From Streptomyces sp. NBC_01429 (GTDB lineage Bacteria > Actinomycetota > Actinomycetes > Streptomycetales > Streptomycetaceae): 64,000 bases of DNA. The stretch is from NCBI RefSeq assembly GCF_036231945.1, contig NZ_CP109599.1:3938501-4002500 (forward strand). The letters run 5' to 3'. The first letter of the stretch is position 1. Each line of letters starts with the position of its first letter. A program made the position numbers and the translations under genes. The notes beneath the pieces were generated by a model that saw only the letters and a program-made list of their open reading frames with translations, had not been told where the DNA came from and made no database searches. Positions 57,940 to 64,000 of this stretch are shown one piece after another.

Positions 57940-58959
57940 ATGGATCTGGTGGGAGCGTGCCGGGCGTTCGTCAGCGTGAGCGAGCGCGGCAGTTTCACCG
58001 TCGGGGCGGCCGCCGCGCGGATGTCCCAGCCGGTGGCGAGCCGGCGCGTCGCCGCGCTGGAGGAACACCTCGGAGAGCAGTTGTTCGAGCGCACCTCGCG
58101 ACGGGCGACCCTCACCCCGTTCGGCCGGGACATGCTGTCGGCGGCGCGAGCGCTCGTACGGGCGGCCGAGGTGCTCCACCACGAGGCGGAGGCAGCCCGG
58201 CGCAAGCCCTGGCGGCTCGCGGTGCCCGGCATCTGCCCGCCGGCCGGCCTCGCCCGCCTCGTCGCCGACGGGCGCGGACGGGGCATCATGCTGGAGCTGC
58301 GCGTCGCGCCCCCGGCGGAGCGGGCCGAGCTGCTCCACACCCAGCAGGTGCGCGCCGCGCTGCTCGCCGTACCGCCCGACGAGGCCGCCTGGTCGCTCCC
58401 GCTCGGGCTGGCGGGCGCCGACGACCCCGGCGTGAACCGCGTCTACGTCGAGACGCTGCGCCTGGGGCGCGCCTCCCCCGGACCGGCCCGCCGCGTCTGG
58501 ATCCAGCCGGAGGACGACGTACCGCACATCCGCGACCCGCTGACGCGGCTGCGCGACGCGGTGGGGCTGCGGCCCGCCCAGCTCGTCGTCGCACCCGACC
58601 TGACGTCCGCGGCGGCGGAGGTCCTCTGCTCGCGCGACGTGCTGCTGTGCTCACCGGCGCAGGCGGCGGAACTCGGCCTGCACTGGCGTCCCGTCGGCGA
58701 GAGCGCGCTCAGCCGGGGGTTCGCCCTCGCCTCGGCCGCCACCGGCGACCCGGAGCGCGTACGGGCGCGGCTGGGCGACGCGATCGCCCGCTGCCTGGGA
58801 ACGGAAGCGGCGGCGCCGACGTATACACGTACGGGCGCGGGAACCGATACGGGCACGGGCACAGGCACGGGGCCGAACAGCGGCAGAGACAGCGGCAGCG
58901 GCAGCCACAGCAGCAGAGACAGAACCGGCGGCCGCACCGAGCGCGAGGCGACTTCATGA
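57940..58959 (+). CDS. blaA: LysR-family regulator, BlaA-like
   Basis: This 339-residue protein has a LysR helix-turn-helix (MDLVGACRAFVSVSERGSFTVGAAAARMSQPVASRRVAALEEHLG) and the ligand-binding domain. The last ~45 residues are a Thr/Gly/Ser-rich tail not usual in LysR proteins. It lies divergent from the beta-lactamase and overlaps a BlaB-like gene by 4 nt, as in the S. cacaoi blaA-blaB pair that activates blaL. The ATG at 57940 follows GGTGGGG; the 197-bp divergent gap should hold its operator. Confidence 0.85.
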   Translation: MDLVGACRAFVSVSERGSFTVGAAAARMSQPVASRRVAALEEHLGEQLFERTSRRATLTPFGRDMLSAARALVRAAEVLHHEAEAARRKPWRLAVPGICPPAGLARLVADGRGRGIMLELRVAPPAERAELLHTQQVRAALLAVPPDEAAWSLPLGLAGADDPGVNRVYVETLRLGRASPGPARRVWIQPEDDVPHIRDPLTRLRDAVGLRPAQLVVAPDLTSAAAEVLCSRDVLLCSPAQAAELGLHWRPVGESALSRGFALASAATGDPERVRARLGDAIARCLGTEAAAPTYTRTGAGTDTGTGTGTGPNSGRDSGSGSHSSRDRTGGRTEREATS

Positions 58960-59858
58960 GCACCGAGGCGATGCTGCGCCGCCTGCGCCAGGAGCTGCTC
59001 GACGGCGGCCTCCACGGCTGCCTCCTCGTCCGCGATCTGCGCACCGGCCAGGAGCTGGGCATCGAGCCGGACACCCAGCTCCCCACCGCTTCCCTGGTCA
59101 AGATCCCCCTCGCGCTGGCGACGCTGGAGCGCATCCGGCGCGGCGAACTGGACGGGGCGACCGCGCTCGACGTACGGCCCGGCCGGATCACCACACCGGG
59201 ACCCACCGGGCTGAGCCGGTTCCGCCACCCGGCCCGGATCGCGATCGACGACCTGCTCTATCTGAGCACCTGTGTGAGCGACGGGACGGCCGCCGACGCG
59301 CTGTTCGAACTCACCCCGCCCGCCGAGGTCGCCGGCATCCTGCACCGGTTCGGCCTGCACGGCATCTCCGTACGGCACGACACGCGCGGACTGAGCGACA
59401 CCCCGGCGGAACGATTCGACGCCGCCCAGGCACATCTGGCCCACGCGCTCGCCATAGACGCCGGCACCCAGGGCCACGGCCACCGGCTGCCGCAGCTCGA
59501 CGTGGCCCGCGCCAACTCCGGCAGCGCCCGTGCCTACGTCGACCTGCTCCAGGCCCTGTGGACGCCGACCACCATCCATCCGGACGTGGCCGACCGGGTG
59601 CGCGGGCTCATGTCGCACAACGTGCTGCGCCACCGCCTCGCCCCCGACTTCAGCTCCGACGCCACCACGTGGTCGTCCAAGACCGGCACGCTCCTCAACC
59701 TCCGCCACGAGATCGGCGTGGTCGAACACGCGGACGGCAGCGCCTTCGCCGTCGCCGTCCTCACCGAGTCCCTGGTCCCCGCGAACGCCCAGCCGGGCGC
59801 GGACGCCCTCATGGCGCAGGCCGCCCGGACGCTGCGCGACCACCTGCGCCAGCTGTAG
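58956..59858 (+). CDS. blaB: BlaB-like penicillin-recognising protein (serine hydrolase fold)
   Basis: This 300-residue protein has the order of motifs of class A beta-lactamases, SxxK (ASLVKIPL), SDG in place of SDN (CVSDGTAAD) and KTG (SSKTGTLLN), but no Glu loop like EPxLN and no signal peptide, so it should be cytosolic. This fits BlaB of S. cacaoi, which is needed with BlaA for induction of blaL and is not a beta-lactamase itself. The ATG at 58956 overlaps the LysR gene stop by 4 nt. Confidence 0.85.
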   Translation: MSTEAMLRRLRQELLDGGLHGCLLVRDLRTGQELGIEPDTQLPTASLVKIPLALATLERIRRGELDGATALDVRPGRITTPGPTGLSRFRHPARIAIDDLLYLSTCVSDGTAADALFELTPPAEVAGILHRFGLHGISVRHDTRGLSDTPAERFDAAQAHLAHALAIDAGTQGHGHRLPQLDVARANSGSARAYVDLLQALWTPTTIHPDVADRVRGLMSHNVLRHRLAPDFSSDATTWSSKTGTLLNLRHEIGVVEHADGSAFAVAVLTESLVPANAQPGADALMAQAARTLRDHLRQL

Positions 59859-60430
59859 CGCCTGCCGATGCCGGACCCAGCACCGGTGCCGGACCCAGCA
59901 CCGGCGCCAGCGCCGGCGAAGACGAAGAGGCGCAGCAGCAGGAATCGTCCGGCTCCGGCGAGCCCGGAGGCGGCGAGGTAGACGGCCTGCTCGGAGAGCG
60001 CCCCGGCCGAGGGCCGCAGCAGGTGCAGGACGAGCATCGCCGCGCAGGTCACCGCGTAGGCGGCCGAGGCCGATCCCGCCGACTGGAGGTGCCGGCGCCA
60101 TCCGGGACGCCCGCCGGCGCCGAAGGTGAAGCGGGCGTGCAGCTCCGTGCCGAGAACGGTGGAGGCGACGGTGATCAGCGCGTTCGCCACCGCCCAGGGC
60201 ATCGCCCCGGCCAGCAGCGCCACGGCCGCGCCGGAGGCCACGCCGACCCCGCCGCCGCAGAGGACGAACCGGGTGAAGGAGGCCAGCGGACCGGGGCGCG
60301 GGCCCGCCGTACCGCCGTCCGTACGGTCCGTACCGCGCTCCGGGAGCCGCTGCGTGCCGCGCTCCGGGAGCCGCTCCGCGCGGCGCGCTTCGTACGCCGT
60401 CTCCGGCCCGGGCAGGAGCAGCGACTTCAT
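59534..60430 (-). CDS. GtrA-family membrane protein, 3' end uncertain
   Basis: The first ~180 residues (from 60430) form a GtrA-like domain with four helices: FTRFVLCGGGVGVASGAAVALLAG, AVANALITVASTVLG, YAVTCAAMLVLHLL and AVYLAASGLAGAGRFLLLRLFVF. Such proteins move lipid-linked sugars or act in wall glycosylation. After FVFAG the frame runs on through a Gly/Ala/Ser-rich and Arg-rich part to 59534, antisense to the last 325 nt of blaB. That overlap is unlikely to be real coding; the functional protein probably ends near 59860-59930, where a direct repeat of GCCGGACCCAGCACCGG lies. Confidence 0.7.
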   Translation of the reverse strand: MKSLLLPGPETAYEARRAERLPERGTQRLPERGTDRTDGGTAGPRPGPLASFTRFVLCGGGVGVASGAAVALLAGAMPWAVANALITVASTVLGTELHARFTFGAGGRPGWRRHLQSAGSASAAYAVTCAAMLVLHLLRPSAGALSEQAVYLAASGLAGAGRFLLLRLFVFAGAGAGAGSGTGAGSGIGRRYSWRRWSRSVRAACAMRASAPGWAFAGTRDSVRTATAKALPSACSTTPISWRRLRSVPVLDDHVVASELKSGARRWRSTLCDMSPRTRSATSGWMVVGVHRAWSRST

Positions 60431-60655
60431 GACGGTTCCTTACGAAGAGGGGCGGCAAACCTCTGGGATCAGCCGGGTCCAACGATCCCCGCGTCCCCCC
60501 TCCGTCACGAGGATGCGCGCTCCCGGACGGTGGTGTAGCGGGCTACACCACCGTCCGGGAGCGTGCTCTCTCGTGCCGTCCGGCCCGCGCCGGGATCGTG
60601 GAAGGCGAAAGGTTCACCGCTCCCCTTCGTAAGGAAACGTCATGAAGTCGCTGCT
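60417..60655. repeat. mirror-image leader: 39-bp inverted repeat of two divergent gene starts
   Basis: Positions 60417-60455 (minus strand) and 60617-60655 (plus strand) match at 36 of 39 bases. Both copies hold the ribosome site TAAGGAA, the ATG and the first codons for MKSLL. The two copies face outward around a nearly central 44-bp palindrome. Confidence 0.9.
60519..60562. promoter_or_regulatory. 44-bp near-perfect palindrome between divergent genes
   Basis: Arms 60519-60539 and 60542-60562 are exact 21-bp complements with a 2-bp centre. It lies in the middle of the divergent gap, where a terminator would not be expected, so it may be an operator for a dimeric or tetrameric regulator, or a cruciform. 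Confidence 0.7.
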
Positions 60656-60878
60656 CTCCTCCAAGCCGGTCCTCTGGTTCCTCTTCCTGTTCAACCTGGT
60701 CGTCGCCGCGGTCGCGCCCTTCGTCGTCGACGGCGCGCAGGGCGTGGCGACGAGCGTCGGCATGGGCGTCGTCTCGCTCGGGGCGGGCGTCAGCCTGCTG
60801 CGGGGCAGCGACCGGCGGAACGGTCGGCCGAGCGGTCGGCAGAGCACTCAGCAGAGCGGTCAGCGGCAGTCAGCCTGA
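60642..60878 (+). CDS. 78-residue membrane protein
   Basis: This small protein has two hydrophobic segments (VLWFLFLFNLVVAAVAPFVV and VATSVGMGVVSLGAGVSLL) and a hydrophilic Arg/Gln/Ser tail with QSTQQSGQRQSA-like repeats. The first residues MKSLLSS and the whole leader match those of the divergent GtrA-like gene. No family was recognised. Confidence 0.7.
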   Translation: MKSLLSSKPVLWFLFLFNLVVAAVAPFVVDGAQGVATSVGMGVVSLGAGVSLLRGSDRRNGRPSGRQSTQQSGQRQSA

Positions 60879-60979
60879 CGTTCCCGCCGCCGTACCCTGC
60901 CGCCGTATCCCCTGACCGGTGAGTCGGCGCGGCCCCCGAACCGCGACACCTCCGAAACAGACCCTGGAGACCTCTCCCC

Positions 60980-61440
60980 GTGGCGACCTTCCTCTATCGG
61001 CTGGGCCGGATCGCCCTCCAGCAACGCCGGTACATAACCCTGCTGTCGGTGGCCGTCCTGGCAGTCGTGGGTCTCTCCGCCGTCCAGGCTCCCGCCGCCC
61101 CCGACGACTCGAACTCCATGCCGGGGAGCGAGTCCCAGAAGGCGTTCGACCTGGTGGAGCGGTGCTTCCCGGGTGCCGACGCCGACGGAGCGACCGCCCG
61201 CATCGTGTTCGTCGCCCCGGACGGCCAGAAGATCACCGCCGTCGGCGAACCGGGCGGCCGTTGACACGCTCGTGGCCGAGGCGGCCGACGGGACGCAGGT
61301 CGCCGACGCGGAGTTCGAGGTCACCGGCACCACCGCGACGGACCACGAACCGGCCCGCGTCTGCCCCCCGGACCGGATCCCTCCTGGCCAAGGACTCCCT
61401 GGACGGGGCCTCCTGGACCGGACCTCCGGACCTCCGGACC
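60980..61440 (+). pseudogene. MMPL-family transporter, N-terminal remnant with frameshift
   Basis: From 60980 the frame codes for a normal MMPL N-terminus: MATFLYRLGRIALQQRRY, a membrane helix, MPGSESQKAFDLVERCFPGADADGATARIVFVAP. It stops at 61262 after EPGGR. The expected continuation (NRAAVDTLVAEAADGTQVADAEFEV) is in another frame from about 61247, so one base was gained. A later piece, SLLAKDSLDGASW, is in a third frame. Only ~150 of the usual ~720 residues remain; the helices needed for transport are gone. Confidence 0.85.
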
Positions 61441-61478
61441 CCGGCCCCCAAGACCGGGGCCGCGGAACGTCATCGGAC

Positions 61479-62027
61479 TCAACTGACCAGGATCGGACCG
61501 GCCGTGGCGGTGCACTTGGTCTGGTCGTCGGCCACGGTCGCGCAGCCGTTGCCCGGGGTGGCCGTGTACCCGGCCGGGGTGAAGATGATGACGTTGCTGT
61601 TCAACCCCCATGCCCCCGGCGGCACGTTGACCCTGCCGACGGTCTCGGCGATCGTGCCGGTGATGTCGTACGTACTGCCCGGGTAGTAGGCGAGGTCGCT
61701 GCCCCACACGTACGAGGCGCTGACCCCGTACATGCGCACGACGACACCGCATACGACGACCGACCGCCAGGAGAGCTGATGAGGCTGGGTGGGAGGGTGT
61801 CCGAGGCCGTTGGGCGTCGTGACCTCGCAGGTGTACACCCCGCCGCTGACGTTGTTGGTGAAAGTGACGATCGCGTTGGCGTTGTCCTCGGCCACGGCCG
61901 CTTCGGCCGCCTGGGCCGAGCCGGAACCGATCACGAGAGATGAAGCGGCGACACCGAGCGCCACGATGGCTGTGCCGATTTTGCGCTGGAGCGTGTGGGG
62001 GAACACGGACGTACCGACCCTTCGCAT
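61479..62027 (-). CDS. secreted protein of unknown function
   Basis: This 182-residue protein starts MRRVGTSVFPHTLQRKIG and has a signal peptide ending near GSGSAQA. The mature part is about 140 residues, rich in Val/Thr/Gly/Asn with beta-strand character (IVTFTNNVSGGVYTCEVTTP, YDITGTIAETVGRVNVP). It has four cysteines, which may form two disulfides. No family was recognised; the pattern is like small extracellular beta proteins of Streptomyces. The upstream region is unusually A+T-rich, a sign of transfer or of a strong promoter. ATG 62042 is an alternative start. Confidence 0.65.
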   Translation of the reverse strand: MRRVGTSVFPHTLQRKIGTAIVALGVAASSLVIGSGSAQAAEAAVAEDNANAIVTFTNNVSGGVYTCEVTTPNGLGHPPTQPHQLSWRSVVVCGVVVRMYGVSASYVWGSDLAYYPGSTYDITGTIAETVGRVNVPPGAWGLNSNVIIFTPAGYTATPGNGCATVADDQTKCTATAGPILVS

Positions 62028-62280
62028 GGGGCACGAAATCAAACGGACAGAATTCCGATGGTTCGACCACCCGTGCCGGTGGCCAGCAAATCGTGGCTTC
62101 CCGGCGGAAGGTTCGTCAATACTTTGAACGTTCCAATTTTAACGCTCCAAACATCCCTTATCGATGGATAAATAATCCCTCACCAGTAATTTCCGGATAC
62201 ACAAAACATTGCGACGACAAACACCCCGGCGGATGCGATGGCGCGTTTCAGACCTAGGTCGCCGCGCAACACAAACGTAA
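62028..62280. other. A+T-rich gap with no gene
   Basis: This ~250-bp stretch is much poorer in G+C than the rest of the window (for example AATTTTAACGCTCCAAACAT near 62136). It holds the promoter of the secreted protein and ends at the CebR-type operator. No gene was found. It may be a junction of acquired DNA. Confidence 0.5.
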
Positions 62281-62298
62281 TATGGGAGCGCTCCCATA
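62281..62298. promoter_or_regulatory. CebR-type operator TATGGGAGCGCTCCCATA
   Basis: The perfect 18-bp palindrome contains TGGGAGCGCTCCCA, the known binding sequence of the Streptomyces cellulose-utilisation repressor CebR (LacI family). It lies 9 bp before the first recognisable codon of the LPMO remnant. Confidence 0.85.
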
Positions 62299-62307
62299 CC
62301 GGAACCC

Positions 62308-62722
62308 GGGCTCTACCGCGACGGCTCCGCGGGCAACTTCCAGGCGGTCATCCCGAACGGTCAGCTGTTGCAGCGGCGGCCGGACCGAGAGCGGCCGCTA
62401 CAACTCGCTGGACACGCCCGGCGCGTGGAAGACCACGGATGTCACCAAGGACTTCACGGTGAAGCTGTAAGACCAGGCCAGCCACGGCGCGGACTACTTC
62501 CTCGTCTACGTCACCCGGCAGGGCTTCGGCCCCGCCACGCAGGCGCCGACCTGGAACGATCTGCAACTGGTCAAGCAGACCGGCCAGTACGGGCCGAGCC
62601 AGAACTACGAGATCCCCGTCACCACCAGCGGCTACAGCGGCCGGCACGTCGTCTACACGATCCGGCAGGCCTCGCACATGGACCAGACGTACTTCCTGTG
62701 CAGTGACGTGAACTTCACCTGA
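62308..62722 (+). pseudogene. AA10 lytic polysaccharide monooxygenase remnant
   Basis: The remnant reads GLYRDGSAGNFQAVIPNGQL in one frame, then, after an extra T near 62366, CSGGRTESGRYNSLDTPGAW in the next, and after a TAA at 62468-62470, DQASHGADYFLVYVTRQGF through HMDQTYFLCSDVNFT to the true stop at 62722. Intact relatives read VKLYDQASHG here, so the TAA is most simply TAC changed by one base. The signal peptide and the N-terminal part with the copper-binding first His are missing. It cut cellulose or chitin by oxidation; it can no longer work. Confidence 0.88.
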
Positions 62723-62752
62723 GCGTCCCCCGCTTCGGGATCGTCACCGCCC

Positions 62753-62789
62753 CCGGGCCGCACGCGCCACCACCGCGCGTGCGGCCCGG
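62753..62789. terminator. hairpin terminator after the LPMO remnant
   Basis: Arms 62753-62767 and 62775-62789 form a perfect 15-bp G+C stem with a 7-nt loop. It lies 31 bp after the remnant's stop, the place of the old gene's terminator. Confidence 0.8.
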
Positions 62790-62935
62790 TCACCGGGCCC
62801 TTGGTTCTGCTTTCATCCCGCCGAGCCCTGCTCAAGCCGGTTCGATCCGCCGATGCCAGCTCGTGCCGATCCCGATATATCGGGCGATCGGGTACAGATC
62901 GTGCCTTTTTTCTGGTGACTGTTTAGAATCTGACC

Positions 62936-63313
62936 ATGATCGCTGAACTGCAGTGTGTGGTGCTGGACTGCTCCGATCCGATGCGACTTGCCGAATTCTA
63001 CCGGTCGCTGCTCGGCGGGACCGTCAATCAGCAGGACCAGCGCTGGAGTCTGGACGATGCCTGGGCAACGCTGCACCTGCCGTCCGGTCTCGTGCTGGCC
63101 TTCCAGGGGGCGCCGGACTACCAGCCCCCGCAGTGGCCGAACCCGGAGCGGCCCCAGCAATTCCATCTGGACTTCGGTGTGCCGAACCTTGACCGAGCCC
63201 AGGAGAAGGTGCTGGCCTGGGGAGCGGTGGTGCTCGACGACGGCCATGAGGGGCGGAGCTGGCGCATCTACGCGGATCCGGCAGGCCACCCTTTCTGCCT
63301 GCTCCAGCACTGA
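62936..63313 (+). CDS. VOC-superfamily (glyoxalase/bleomycin-resistance-like) protein
   Basis: This 125-residue protein has the two beta-alpha-beta-beta-beta modules of the VOC fold: MIAELQCVVLDCSDPMRLAEFYRSLLGG and FHLDFGVPNLDRAQEKVLAWGAVVLD, ending IYADPAGHPFCLLQ. Members bind metals or bleomycin-like drugs or act as small enzymes; the role here is unknown. It stands alone. The ATG at 62936 lacks a clear ribosome site. Confidence 0.88.
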   Translation: MIAELQCVVLDCSDPMRLAEFYRSLLGGTVNQQDQRWSLDDAWATLHLPSGLVLAFQGAPDYQPPQWPNPERPQQFHLDFGVPNLDRAQEKVLAWGAVVLDDGHEGRSWRIYADPAGHPFCLLQH

Positions 63314-63430
63314 GAGCACGTCGCCACCCGCGTTGACCGCGCAGCGGACCACGGCAGCACGTTCAGCGCGAAGATCCCGCTGTCCAGGTCCCGCCTTCGA
63401 GGAGGCTTTCCGACATCGTGCGGGCTCTCA

Positions 63431-64000
63431 TCAGGCGTGGGCGGACGCTATCTCGGCCGTCACCTTCTTCCGGTCGACCTTTCCATTGGCGTTGAGCGGG
63501 AGTTCCTCGTAGACCGTGACCCCGCGCGGCACCATGTACGCGGGTAGCCTCATTCGCAACGCGTCCAGCAGCCCTTCCGGGTCAGGTACGGATCCGGCGC
63601 AGACCGCCTCCAGTTCGCAGCCTGCCTGCCCCGAGTCGAGGGCCACCACCAAGGCTTCGACCACCCCTCGCTGTTCGCGCAGGACTGCCTCGATCTCGCC
63701 GGGTTCCACCCGGTAGCCGTGCACCTTGACCTGGTGGTCCAGCCGTCCCAAGTGGACGAGCTGACCGTCTGCCCACATCACCCGGTCCCCCGTCCGGTAC
63801 CAGTGCTCGTCGAGGGTCGGCTCCCCCTTCCCTTCGCGACCTGTGACGTCGGCCGTGAATCGGCCCACGTTGTCAGCCGGGTCCAGATATCCGGGGAAGC
63901 GCTGCGATCCCCGCACGCACAGTTCACCGTCCCGTACCCCGAACTCCATACCTGGATAGGGCGTACCGATCGGCACGGTCCCATTGGCGGGCCGGGGCCA
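63431..64000 (-). CDS. adenylation-domain enzyme (NRPS A-domain/DltA-like), C-terminal part
   Basis: The gene runs off the right edge; 189 residues are visible. They hold adenylation motifs A7 (YRTGDRV), A8 (GRLDHQVKVHGYRVEPGEIE) and A10 (LNANGKVDRKK). These enzymes activate an amino or carboxylic acid with ATP. The protein stops about 10 residues after A10 with no carrier domain, so it is a stand-alone A-domain that loads a separate carrier protein. The substrate pocket lies outside the window. It is probably the last gene of a peptide or amino-acid-derived product cluster that continues to the right. Confidence 0.88.
   Translation of the reverse strand, partial: WPRPANGTVPIGTPYPGMEFGVRDGELCVRGSQRFPGYLDPADNVGRFTADVTGREGKGEPTLDEHWYRTGDRVMWADGQLVHLGRLDHQVKVHGYRVEPGEIEAVLREQRGVVEALVVALDSGQAGCELEAVCAGSVPDPEGLLDALRMRLPAYMVPRGVTVYEELPLNANGKVDRKKVTAEIASAHA

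Noticed and set aside
62368..62706. Plus-strand open frame over the LPMO remnant as a new gene
   Set aside because: It is out of frame with the recognisable LPMO residues and has no start signal or family match.

Overview
The window is very high in G+C, has Streptomyces-style ribosome sites and many GTG starts, and carries the conserved Streptomyces chromosome-core order bkd clusters / Ser-Thr kinases / fhaA-fhaB-pstP-ftsW-pbpA-pknB / class E sortases / pabA / crgA / rhomboid / cyclophilin. A perfect parS palindrome (17601-17614) and an excess of consensus DnaA boxes, all between genes, agree with a position near the chromosomal origin. All calls come from reading the sequence and from knowledge of the families; no search was run.

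Layout. 1-2320: a branched-chain keto-acid dehydrogenase cluster (E1alpha, E1beta, start of E2) on the minus strand. 2632-9907: an orphan NarL-type response regulator, a split-barrel flavin protein, a TTA-containing aminoglycoside-phosphotransferase-like gene, two divergent membrane Ser/Thr kinases and an anchored low-complexity protein. 10107-15308: a PadR regulator with an ABC exporter, then the proteasome activator Bpa. 15452-20044: a quinone oxidoreductase, then a translationally coupled mobA / moeA / K+ channel chain. 20134-24553: a second complete bkd cluster with a divergent Lrp/AsnC regulator (BkdR-like). 24569-35130: phenylacetate catabolism (TetR regulator, paaH, paaN, paaABCDE), interrupted by an rRNA/tRNA methyltransferase and an HTTM/DUF5819 membrane pair. 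35254-39141: rhodanese, J-domain protein, HxlR/azoreductase pair, lactate monooxygenase-like enzyme. 39615-39698: tRNA-Leu(CAG). 40015-48128: the cell-wall growth and signalling operon. 48225-54816: two class E sortases, pabA, a 57-residue membrane protein, DUF881 protein, crgA, rhomboid protease and cyclophilin. 55069-59858: DUF5324 protein, small secreted protein, and a blaL-blaA-blaB-like beta-lactamase locus. 60.4-64 kb: a more variable end with a symmetrical divergent gene pair, a broken MMPL transporter, an unfamiliar secreted protein, a decayed lytic polysaccharide monooxygenase still sitting behind a CebR-type operator, a VOC protein and the end of an adenylation-domain gene.

How the genes work together. 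The bkd clusters convert branched-chain keto acids to acyl-CoA primers for branched fatty acids; the paa genes feed phenylacetyl-CoA towards central metabolism. The intergenic regions in front of the second bkd cluster, of paaH/paaN and of paaA each carry the same inverted repeat ACCGA-N4-TCGGT and a consensus DnaA box 24-47 bp from it, suggesting shared control of the two pathways. Kinase, phosphatase, FHA proteins, FtsW and PBP form one growth-control unit, with CrgA and sortases close by.

No CRISPR array, prophage, insertion sequence or rRNA gene was seen. The least explained structures are the shared operator/DnaA-box modules, the DnaA-box cluster after crgA, the mirror-image leader at 60417-60655, and the CebR-box/LPMO remnant.
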